Source of the DNA: Nocardioides jiangsuensis
Lineage (GTDB): Bacteria > Actinomycetota > Actinomycetes > Propionibacteriales > Nocardioidaceae
Assembly (NCBI RefSeq): GCF_019679455.1
Contig: NZ_JAIEZQ010000001.1
Span: 1,674,001-1,738,000 of the forward strand
Length of the DNA: 64,000 nt
Reading direction: 5' to 3'
A program made the translations under genes and the position numbers. Under the pieces are notes generated by a model, which saw only the letters and a program-made list of their open reading frames with translations, was not told the origin of the DNA and did no database searches. How positions within the stretch are numbered: position 1 is the stretch's first letter; each line of letters begins with the position of its first letter. Positions 57,738-64,000 of the stretch are shown one piece after another.

Positions 57738-57765
57738 CGAGCCGCCTGGCTCGCACCGCGAGCCG
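57738..57765 (+). promoter_or_regulatory. Mutually exclusive hairpins in the rplM leader
   Basis: Three 7-nt arms: gcgagcc (57738-57744), ggctcgc (57749-57755) and gcgagcc (57759-57765). The middle arm can pair perfectly with either neighbour, giving two competing hairpins with loops of 4 and 3 nt. They end 37 nt before the rplM start. Confidence 0.55.
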
Positions 57766-57802
57766 CTCCACCACTACCGATTCGATGAGAAGGCAAACAT
57801 CC

Positions 57803-58246
57803 GTGCGTACGTACAGCCCGAAGCCCGCTGACATCCAGCGTGAGTGGCACGTCATCGACGCCACCGACGTGGTGCTCGGACGCCTCGCCGTCCAGACCGC
57901 GACGCTGCTTCGCGGTAAGCACAAGCCCACGTTTGCCCCGCACGTTGACGGTGGTGACTTCGTCATCATCATCAACGCCGACAAGGTGGCCCTGTCCGGC
58001 AACAAGAAGACCACCAAGATGGCCTACCGCCACTCGGGCTACCCGGGCGGTCTGTCGTCCACCCCGTTCGGTGAGCTGCTGGACAAGCACCCCCGCCGCG
58101 CCATCGAGAAGGCCGTCTGGGGCATGCTCCCCAAGAACCGCCTCGGCCGCCAGATGCTGAAGAAGCTGAAGGTGTACGCCGGCCCGGAGCACCCGCACCA
58201 GGCGCAGAAGGCCAAGCCCTTCGAGATCACCCAGGTCTCCCAGTAA
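57803..58246 (+). CDS. rplM: 50S ribosomal protein L13
   Basis: 147-residue L13, an early 23S binder ([40 protein letters not shown]). Start GTG 57803 with gagaagg upstream; homologues begin MRTYSPKP. In E. coli L13 represses its own operon, so the leader structure just upstream is of interest. Followed by rpsI, 44 bp away. Confidence 0.97.
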   Translation: MRTYSPKPADIQREWHVIDATDVVLGRLAVQTATLLRGKHKPTFAPHVDGGDFVIIINADKVALSGNKKTTKMAYRHSGYPGGLSSTPFGELLDKHPRRAIEKAVWGMLPKNRLGRQMLKKLKVYAGPEHPHQAQKAKPFEITQVSQ

Positions 58247-58290
58247 CTTCCCGATCGAGCACCACCCGTCGTTTTAAGTGAGGAACACCC

Positions 58291-58794
58291 GTGGCTGAGA
58301 CCACTACCGAGAGCGCCGAGGAGACCTACGAGGTCAACGAGCAGGGCGTCGCCTACAGCTCCGAGAGCGCTCCTTCCGAGGACGCTCCCGCCCGCCCGGC
58401 GACCATTGCTCCCGCGTCGGCGACCGGCCGTCGCAAGGAGGCCGTCGCCCGCGTCCGCCTCGTCCCCGGCACCGGCCAGTGGACCGTCAACGGACGCCCG
58501 CTCGACAACTACTTCCCGAACAAGCTGCACCAGCAGGTCGTGAACGAGCCCTTCGTGAACACCGACCTGGTGGACCGCTTCGACGTGATCGCCCGCATCC
58601 ACGGCGGCGGCATCACCGGCCAGGCCGGCGCACTGCGTCTCGGTGTGGCGCGTGCGCTCAACGCCATCGACGTCGAGGCGAACCGTCCGTCGCTCAAGAA
58701 GGCCGGGCTGCTCACCCGCGACGCCCGCGTGATCGAGCGCAAGAAGGCCGGTCTGAAGAAGGCCCGCAAGGCGCCCCAGTTCAGCAAGCGCTGA
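58291..58794 (+). CDS. rpsI: 30S ribosomal protein S9
   Basis: 167-residue S9, whose C-terminal KR tail contacts P-site tRNA (ends APQFSKR). The core starts near [17 protein letters not shown] at residue 44; before it is an acidic, Glu/Ser/Ala-rich N-terminal extension. GTG 58291 follows agtgaggaa. glmM starts 14 bp downstream. Confidence 0.97.
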   Translation: MAETTTESAEETYEVNEQGVAYSSESAPSEDAPARPATIAPASATGRRKEAVARVRLVPGTGQWTVNGRPLDNYFPNKLHQQVVNEPFVNTDLVDRFDVIARIHGGGITGQAGALRLGVARALNAIDVEANRPSLKKAGLLTRDARVIERKKAGLKKARKAPQFSKR

Positions 58795-58808
58795 CGCCCG
58801 CGTCTCTC

Positions 58809-60155
58809 GTGGGACGTCTTTTCGGCACCGACGGTGTCCGCGGTCTCGCCAACGGTCAGCTGACCGCCGAGCTCGCCGTGGACCTGTCGGTCGCCGCAGC
58901 ACACGTACTCGGCGAGGCCGGTGTCTTCAACGGACACCGGCCCGTTGCCGTTGTCGGCCGCGACACCCGCGTCTCGGGGGAGTTCCTCGAGGCCGCGGTC
59001 GTGGCCGGTCTCGCGTCGGCCGGTGTCGACGTGCTCCTGCTCGGGGTCCTGCCCACCCCGGGGGTCGCGTACCTGACCGCCGAGCTCGGCGCCGACCTGG
59101 GCGTGATGCTCTCCGCCAGCCACAACCCGATGCCCGACAACGGCATCAAGTTCCTGGCCCGGGGCGGGGTCAAGCTCGACGACGCGATCGAGATCGCCAT
59201 CGAGAAGCGGCTGCGTGAGCCCTGGGACCGGCCGACCGGCGCCGGCGTGGGCCGGGTGCGGCCCTTCGACTCCGCGGTCGACCTCTACGCCAAGCACCTC
59301 ACCGAGACTCTGCCCCGGGGCCTCGACGGGATCAGGGTCGTCCTCGACTGCGCCCACGGCGCCGCGTCCGAGGCCGGGCCCCGCGCCCTGCGCGACGCCG
59401 GTGCCGAGGTGGTCGCGATCTGCGCCGAGCCCGACGGGCTCAACATCAACGAGGGTTGCGGCTCCACGCACCTCGGCGTGCTCCAGCGGGCCGTCGTCGA
59501 GCGGGGCGCCGACGTCGGCTTCGCTCTCGACGGGGACGCCGACCGCTGCCTGGCCGTGGACCACGAGGGCAACGTCGTCGACGGCGACCAGATCCTGGCC
59601 ATCCTGGCGCTCGCGATGCGCGACGCCGGCACGCTCCACGCCGACACCGTGGTCGCCACCGTGATGAGCAACCTCGGCTTCGTGCAGGCCATGCGCCGCG
59701 AGGGCGTCGGGGTCCGTCAGACCAAGGTCGGGGACCGCTACGTCCTCGAGATGATGAAGGCCGGGCACTACTCCCTCGGCGGGGAGCAGTCCGGGCACGT
59801 GATCATGAGCGACCACGCCACCACCGGCGACGGCATCCTCACCGCCCTGCACGTGCTGGCCCGGATGGCCGAGAAGAACACGTCGCTGGCCGCGCTGGCC
59901 GGCGTGATGACCCGGCTGCCGCAGGTGCTGGTCAACGTCACCGGTGTCGACAAGGCCCGGACCGACGAGGACGCGCTGCTCGCGGCGGCCGTGGCCGAGG
60001 CCGAGGCGGAGCTCGGGGAGAGCGGCCGGGTGCTGCTGCGCCCGTCGGGCACGGAGCCGCTGGTCCGGGTGATGGTCGAGGCGGAGAGCGCCGACCAGGC
60101 CCAGGCGGTGGCCGACCGGCTCGCCGGCGTGGTCCGGACGCAGCTCGAGCTCTAG
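58809..60155 (+). CDS. glmM: Phosphoglucosamine mutase
   Basis: 448-residue enzyme converting glucosamine-6-P to glucosamine-1-P for peptidoglycan precursors. The phosphoserine is Ser104 in [14 protein letters not shown]; the metal loop is DGDADRC and the substrate loop GGEQSGH, with [12 protein letters not shown] at the C terminus. Start GTG 58809 matches homologues ([11 protein letters not shown]) though no clear ribosome binding site is present, suggesting coupling to rpsI. The rplM-rpsI-glmM order is common in actinobacteria. Confidence 0.97.
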   Translation: MGRLFGTDGVRGLANGQLTAELAVDLSVAAAHVLGEAGVFNGHRPVAVVGRDTRVSGEFLEAAVVAGLASAGVDVLLLGVLPTPGVAYLTAELGADLGVMLSASHNPMPDNGIKFLARGGVKLDDAIEIAIEKRLREPWDRPTGAGVGRVRPFDSAVDLYAKHLTETLPRGLDGIRVVLDCAHGAASEAGPRALRDAGAEVVAICAEPDGLNINEGCGSTHLGVLQRAVVERGADVGFALDGDADRCLAVDHEGNVVDGDQILAILALAMRDAGTLHADTVVATVMSNLGFVQAMRREGVGVRQTKVGDRYVLEMMKAGHYSLGGEQSGHVIMSDHATTGDGILTALHVLARMAEKNTSLAALAGVMTRLPQVLVNVTGVDKARTDEDALLAAAVAEAEAELGESGRVLLRPSGTEPLVRVMVEAESADQAQAVADRLAGVVRTQLEL

Positions 60156-60198
60156 ACGGCCCGTCGCCGGGCGGTGCCACGCTGCAGAGGAGCCTGTG

Positions 60199-61221
60199 AT
60201 GGGACAGTTGGAGATCACCCCGCTCGACGCCGCGGACCCGGCGGCGATGGCGGCCTGGCACGCGGCGTACCACGCGGCCCACGTGGCCGGCCGGGCGTAC
60301 AGCACGCCCTGGATGCTGGAGGAGATGCGCGCCGACCTCACCGCCGACCGGCCCGGCTCGCGCAGCCTCGGCTTCTCCGGGCACGTCGACGGGACGCTGG
60401 TGACCACCGGGCTGCTCGGGCTGCCGCTGATGGACAACCTGCACGCGGCCGACGTCGAGGTGCACACCCACCCCGCCCACCGGGGCCGCGGCCACGGCTC
60501 GCGGATGCTCGAGCACCTCGAGGGCGTCGCACGGGAGCACGGCCGCCGAACGCTGCGGTCCGAGGCGGCGACGCCGTACGCCGGGGCGGCTGACGGCAGC
60601 GGCCACCCCCACGCGGACTTCCTGCTGCACCGTGGCTTCACCTTCGCGCTCGGCAACGTGATGCGGGTCCTGGACCTGCCGGCCGACGAGCGGATGCTGC
60701 AGCGGCTGGCCGACGAGGCAGCGCCCCGGCACGCCGGTTACCGGATCCGTCAGTTCGCCGGACCCGTTCCCGAGGACATCGTCGAGCCGTTCGGGGCGCT
60801 GGTCGGTGCGGTGCAGACCGAGGCGCCGACGGGCGAGCTCGACGTGGAGCCGGAGGTCTTCGACGCGGCCCGGATCCGGGCCGACGAGGAGGTCTTCGCG
60901 GCGTCCGGGCGCACGAAGTACACCACCGTCGCGATCGCGCCCGACGGCACGGTGGTGGCGTTCTCGGAGGTCGCGGTGCCGGCGCACGACCCGGGACGGG
61001 TCTACCAGTGGGGCACCCTGGTGCTGCGCGAGCACCGCGGGCGCCGGCTGGGTCAGGCGACCAAGGCGCACAACCTGCTGTGGCTGCAGCGCGAACGTGC
61101 CGACCTGGCCCTGCTCGTCACCTACAACGCCGAGGTCAACCGGCACATGATCGCGGTGAACGAGGCGATGGGCTTCCGCCCGGTGGAGCGGCTGGGGGAG
61201 TACCAGCGCACCCTCGGCTGA
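60199..61221 (+). CDS. Double-GNAT acetyltransferase
   Basis: 340 residues containing two GNAT domains in tandem. Acetyl-CoA motif A is RGRGHGSRM near residue 96 in the first and REHRGRRLGQATK near 280 in the second, followed by VNEAMGFRPVERL. Tandem-GNAT organisation recalls mycothiol synthase MshD, but sequence similarity is not sufficient to assign that. ATG 60199 follows agagga by 7 nt. The gene converges on a paralogue on the other strand (61258-62277). Confidence 0.8.
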   Translation: MGQLEITPLDAADPAAMAAWHAAYHAAHVAGRAYSTPWMLEEMRADLTADRPGSRSLGFSGHVDGTLVTTGLLGLPLMDNLHAADVEVHTHPAHRGRGHGSRMLEHLEGVAREHGRRTLRSEAATPYAGAADGSGHPHADFLLHRGFTFALGNVMRVLDLPADERMLQRLADEAAPRHAGYRIRQFAGPVPEDIVEPFGALVGAVQTEAPTGELDVEPEVFDAARIRADEEVFAASGRTKYTTVAIAPDGTVVAFSEVAVPAHDPGRVYQWGTLVLREHRGRRLGQATKAHNLLWLQRERADLALLVTYNAEVNRHMIAVNEAMGFRPVERLGEYQRTLG

Positions 61222-61263
61222 GCGGGTCGTCGGGCCCGTCGAACCCGCGGACCTCCCTCAGCC
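61216..61263. terminator. Candidate bidirectional terminator between the GNAT genes
   Basis: Arms ggctgag (61216-61222) and ctcagcc (61257-61263) overlap the two convergent gene ends, with an inner cgggt/acccg stem. The stem is interrupted, so support is moderate. Confidence 0.4.
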
Positions 61264-62277
61264 GATCCTCCGCAGGAACTCGGCGTTGACCTCCACGGGC
61301 CGGAAGCCGATCCGCTCGTTGATCGCGACCATCGGCCCGTTCACCTCCGAGTTGCTGGTGTGCACGCGGCGACGGTCCGGGTGTGCCCGCTGGACCGCGC
61401 GGAGGTTGTGCGCCTTGGTCGCCATCCCGAGGTGGTGCCCCCGGTGGTCCCGGCGGACCAGGGTCGCCCACTGGTAGACGTTCGGCTCGTCGACGCCGGC
61501 GGCGGGGACGACCAGCACCGAGTGCGCCACGGCCTCGGCGGCGTCGCCCTCCCCGACGGTCGCCACGGTCACGTACAGCGTCCGGCCCTGCGCGCGGGTC
61601 CGCTCCAGCCGGGCCCGGTAGGCAGCGACGGTCAGCGCCTCCTCCTCGAAGTCGATGTCGCCGGTCGGTGCGTCGAGGGCGAGCTGGTTGAGCAGGTGGA
61701 CGTACGACGGCAGCAGAGCCTCGGGCGGCCCGCCGACGTGCGTCGTCACGGCGTACCCCTCGTGGTGCGCGGCGGCCTCCTCGGCCCACTTCCGGAGCAG
61801 CGCGTCGTCGACGGGCAGCTCGAGGACCCGGTGCATCTCGGTGTTGGCCAGGTCGAAGCCGTGCTTGGCGGCGAACCGCCGGTGGGGGTGGGACTCGTCG
61901 GCGTCCGCGGGGAAGTGGGACTCGCCGACCAGCACGGTGCGGTCCCGGTCGCGGGCCCGGTCGACGACGTGCCCGACCAGCGCGCTGCCGTAGCCGCGGC
62001 CCCGGTCACCCGGTGCGACGTGCACCTCGAAGTAAACCTTGTCGAGGTTGTCGTGGAGCGGGAAGAGCGCGTGCGCGGCGCCCACCATCACGCCGTCCTC
62101 GAAGACGCCGTGGGCCTCCCAGCTCATGACGCCGTCGTGCTGGCGGAACATGACCGCGGCCTCCTGCTCGCTCCACAGCGTGGCCAGCGGCCGCTCGTGG
62201 CGCGACGCCGCCTCCACGATCTCGTGGAAGGCGTGGAACTCGGTGTCGTCGTGCACGTCGACGCTGCGGATCTCCAT
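61258..62277 (-). CDS. Double-GNAT acetyltransferase, paralogue
   Basis: 339 residues with the same two-domain GNAT plan: GDRGRGYGSALV near residue 93 and RRDHRGHHLGMATKAHNL near 277, then VAINERIGFRPVEV. It is clearly similar to the gene at 60199-61221, most of all in the second domain (VYQWxTLV, ATKAHNL, IGFRPVE). ATG 62277 has TACCCT 7 nt upstream. The substrate is unknown; the pair looks like an inverted duplication that has diverged. Confidence 0.8.
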   Translation of the reverse strand: MEIRSVDVHDDTEFHAFHEIVEAASRHERPLATLWSEQEAAVMFRQHDGVMSWEAHGVFEDGVMVGAAHALFPLHDNLDKVYFEVHVAPGDRGRGYGSALVGHVVDRARDRDRTVLVGESHFPADADESHPHRRFAAKHGFDLANTEMHRVLELPVDDALLRKWAEEAAAHHEGYAVTTHVGGPPEALLPSYVHLLNQLALDAPTGDIDFEEEALTVAAYRARLERTRAQGRTLYVTVATVGEGDAAEAVAHSVLVVPAAGVDEPNVYQWATLVRRDHRGHHLGMATKAHNLRAVQRAHPDRRRVHTSNSEVNGPMVAINERIGFRPVEVNAEFLRRIG

Positions 62278-62284
62278 GCCGAGA

Positions 62285-62290
62285 AGGGTA
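62285..62290 (-). promoter_or_regulatory. -10 element of the minus-strand GNAT gene
   Basis: On the minus strand TACCCT ends 7 nt before ATG 62277. No ribosome binding site is visible, so a leaderless mRNA is likely. Confidence 0.5.
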
Positions 62291-62336
62291 GGGAGCGTCC
62301 GGTGTCGCGGCATCCGGATTTCCGCGGCGCCGCGGG

Positions 62337-63281
62337 TCAGTCGTCCTCGACCTCGTGGTGGTGCGGCCGGCCGGGGTCGTCGTACGACGGCTCCTCGTCC
62401 CCGGCCCGGCACGCCTCGAGCTGCGCGCACACCGCCGCGCCGTAGAAGAGCGCCATCGAGGTGAGCAGCGCCCACAGCAGCAGCGCGAAGACGCCGCCGA
62501 GCGGACCGTAGATGCTCCCGAAGGAGTCGGCGGTGTGCACGTAGGCGGCGAGCAGGCCGGTGGCGGTCATGCTCAGCGTGACCGCGACCCCGGAGCCGAG
62601 CGCGAGCCAGGACAGGGACGGCTGGCGGCGGCGCGGGACGTGGTCGAGGACCACCGCGATCGCCAGCACCAGCAGGGCCAGGCCCGCCGGCCAGCGGGCG
62701 AGGTTCCAGACCAGCACGGCCCGGTCGCTCCACCCGTAGTCGGCGGCCATCGCCCGCGCGAACGCGCCGCCGGTGACCAGCAGCAGGAAGCCCAGCCCCA
62801 CCGGCAGCGCGAGCAGGCCGGTCAGCACCGCCGCCCGGCCGTACTTCGCCGGCGCCTTGCGGTCGCGCCGGATCCCGTAGATCCGGTTGGTGCCGCGCTC
62901 CACCTGCGCCATCGCGGTGGTCATCGACACCAGCGCGAAGACCAGGCCGAAGCCGAGCGCGATCTCACCCGCCTCCTCGCTGGAGGCCTCGCCGACCACC
63001 GCGCCGGCCAGCGCGTCCTGCTGCCCCGACCCGGGGGAGACCGACTCGATGGTCCGGGCCACGACCCGCGAGGGCCGCTCGGAGTCGATGTCCGCGGCGA
63101 GCCCGGTCAGCGCGAGCAGGAACGGGACGACGGCCAGCGCCGCCTGGAGCGCGAGCGCCCGGCTGTGGCTGAAGCCGTCGCCGTAGCGGAACCGGACGAA
63201 CGAGCTCACCGCCAGCCGGCGGAACCCCACCCGCCGGGCCACCCGCCAGGCGTCCCCGGCGTCGAGCTCGTCGCCGTCCAT
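62337..63281 (-). CDS. YihY/BrkB-family inner membrane protein
   Basis: About 314 residues with six predicted membrane helices, for example ALQAALAVVPFLLALTG near residue 35, ALGFGLVFALVSMTTAM, LLALPVGLGFLLLVTG, LALLVLAIAVVLDHVP and FALLLWALLTSMALFYGAAV. The AQVERGTNRIYGI segment and the YGPLGGVFALLLWALLTS helix are typical of YihY (once misnamed ribonuclease BN). It has an acidic/His-rich C-terminal tail (GRPHHHEVEDD). ATG 63281 is chosen; GTG 63293 or 63317 upstream are possible. It follows coaA closely and may be co-transcribed. Function is not established for the family. Confidence 0.85.
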   Translation of the reverse strand: MDGDELDAGDAWRVARRVGFRRLAVSSFVRFRYGDGFSHSRALALQAALAVVPFLLALTGLAADIDSERPSRVVARTIESVSPGSGQQDALAGAVVGEASSEEAGEIALGFGLVFALVSMTTAMAQVERGTNRIYGIRRDRKAPAKYGRAAVLTGLLALPVGLGFLLLVTGGAFARAMAADYGWSDRAVLVWNLARWPAGLALLVLAIAVVLDHVPRRRQPSLSWLALGSGVAVTLSMTATGLLAAYVHTADSFGSIYGPLGGVFALLLWALLTSMALFYGAAVCAQLEACRAGDEEPSYDDPGRPHHHEVEDD

Positions 63282-63321
63282 CTCGGTGGTCACCGGGACC
63301 GTGCGGGCGGTGGTCACCGGG

Positions 63322-63999
63322 TCAGAGCTTCCGCAGGCGCACGTAGCGCACCGAGTGGTCGGCGTCCTTGCGGAGCACCAGCGTCGCGCGGCTCCGGGTG
63401 GGCTGCACGTTCTGCTCCAGGTTCGGCCCGTTGATGGTGTCCCAGATCCGCCGGGACTCGGCGACGGCCTCGTCCTCGGAGAGGTCGCCGTAGCGGGCGA
63501 AGTACGAGGCGGGGTTGCGGAAGGAGGTCTCGCGCAGCCGCAGGAACCGGTCGGTGTACCAGCGGCGGATGTCGCCGGTGGCGGCGTCGACGTACACGGA
63601 GAAGTCGAAGAAGTCGCTGATCGCGAGCCCGGTGCGGCCATCCTCGCGCACCCGTGCCGGCTGGAGCACGTTGAGGCCCTCGATGATCACGATGTCGGGG
63701 CGCTTCACCACGACCTTCTCGTCGGGCAGCACGTCGTAGACGAGGTGGGAGTACGTCGGCGCCTCCACCTCGTCCTTGCCGGACTTGATGTCCATCACGA
63801 AGCGGAGCAGCGCCTTGCGGTCGTAGGACTCGGGGAAGCCCTTGCGGCCGAGCAGGCCGCGGCGCTGGAGCTCGGCGTTGGGGTAGAGGAAGCCGTCGGT
63901 GGTGACCAGCGAGACCGAGGGGTGCTCGGGCCAGTGCGCGAGCATCTGCGCCAGCACCCGGGCGGTGGTCGACTTGCCGACGGCCACCGACCCGGCGAG
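63322..63999 (-). CDS. coaA: Pantothenate kinase type I, 3' part (5' end outside window)
   Basis: Catalyses the first step of coenzyme A synthesis. 225 residues are visible, the frame running out at the right edge. Walker [13 protein letters not shown] is the first recognisable motif, followed by [44 protein letters not shown] and the C-terminal [20 protein letters not shown], all typical of prokaryotic type I PanK, which is feedback-inhibited by CoA. The start cannot be seen. Confidence 0.97.
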   Translation of the reverse strand, partial: LAGSVAVGKSTTARVLAQMLAHWPEHPSVSLVTTDGFLYPNAELQRRGLLGRKGFPESYDRKALLRFVMDIKSGKDEVEAPTYSHLVYDVLPDEKVVVKRPDIVIIEGLNVLQPARVREDGRTGLAISDFFDFSVYVDAATGDIRRWYTDRFLRLRETSFRNPASYFARYGDLSEDEAVAESRRIWDTINGPNLEQNVQPTRSRATLVLRKDADHSVRYVRLRKL

Positions 64000-64000
64000 C

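Overview
The window is high-GC chromosomal DNA (strong third-position G/C, many GTG starts, short TAnnnT-type -10 elements) from an actinobacterium. Gene order, protein sequences and an actinobacterial-type sigma/ABC-F/PPDK/RTX neighbourhood fit a member of the Nocardioidaceae (Nocardioides-like). That placement is inference from memory of the families; no search was run.

Layout. 1-6.3 kb: 3' part of rpoB (entering inside the rifampicin region) and complete rpoC, ended by a 17-bp perfect hairpin. 6.4-11.8 kb: a PlsC-type acyltransferase, then a tightly overlapping operon of a NUDIX hydrolase, a hydroxyacid-oxoacid transhydrogenase (Fe-ADH family) and a fused FAD/Fe-S D-2-hydroxyacid dehydrogenase, which converges on and overlaps a large LuxR-type ATPase regulator (11.7-14.5 kb). 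14.7-19.4 kb: the str operon (rpsL, rpsG, fusA, tuf). 19.4-21.6 kb: trmB and a class-III aminotransferase on the opposite strand. 21.6-31.7 kb: the S10/spc operon from rpsJ to rplO. 31.7-38.8 kb: secY, adk, map, infA, rpmJ, rpsM, rpsK, rpsD, rpoA, rplQ. 39-41 kb: a GntR regulator divergent from truA, and an RsmC/YbxB-like rRNA methyltransferase. 41-42.4 kb: a SigE-family sigma factor with a sigma-associated membrane protein that is split into two frames. 42.5-49.5 kb: a YghZ-like aldo/keto reductase, pyruvate phosphate dikinase, a membrane protein, an ABC-F ATPase and a secreted RTX-repeat protein. 49.7-55.5 kb: one ~1,920-residue secreted enzyme with both an alpha-amylase and a pullulanase domain. 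55.5-64 kb: hemerythrin-like protein, citrate synthase (minus), rplM-rpsI-glmM, two convergent double-GNAT paralogues, a YihY-family membrane protein and the 3' part of coaA.

How it works together. Most of the window is the transcription/translation core, with housekeeping and carbon-metabolism genes attached. Several accessory genes have a -10-like hexamer 6-8 nt before the start codon and are probably leaderless, whereas the ribosomal operons have classic promoters and long structured leaders. The str and S10 leaders share an exact 22-nt block. No rRNA, tRNA, CRISPR array or insertion sequence was recognised.

Most worth a second look: the transhydrogenase/D-2-hydroxyglutarate-dehydrogenase pair, the shared leader block, mutually exclusive hairpins in the rplM leader, the shared divergent -10 of gntR/truA, a rare-codon island with a possible tuf promoter inside fusA, the split sigma-associated protein, and the dual-catalytic amylopullulanase.
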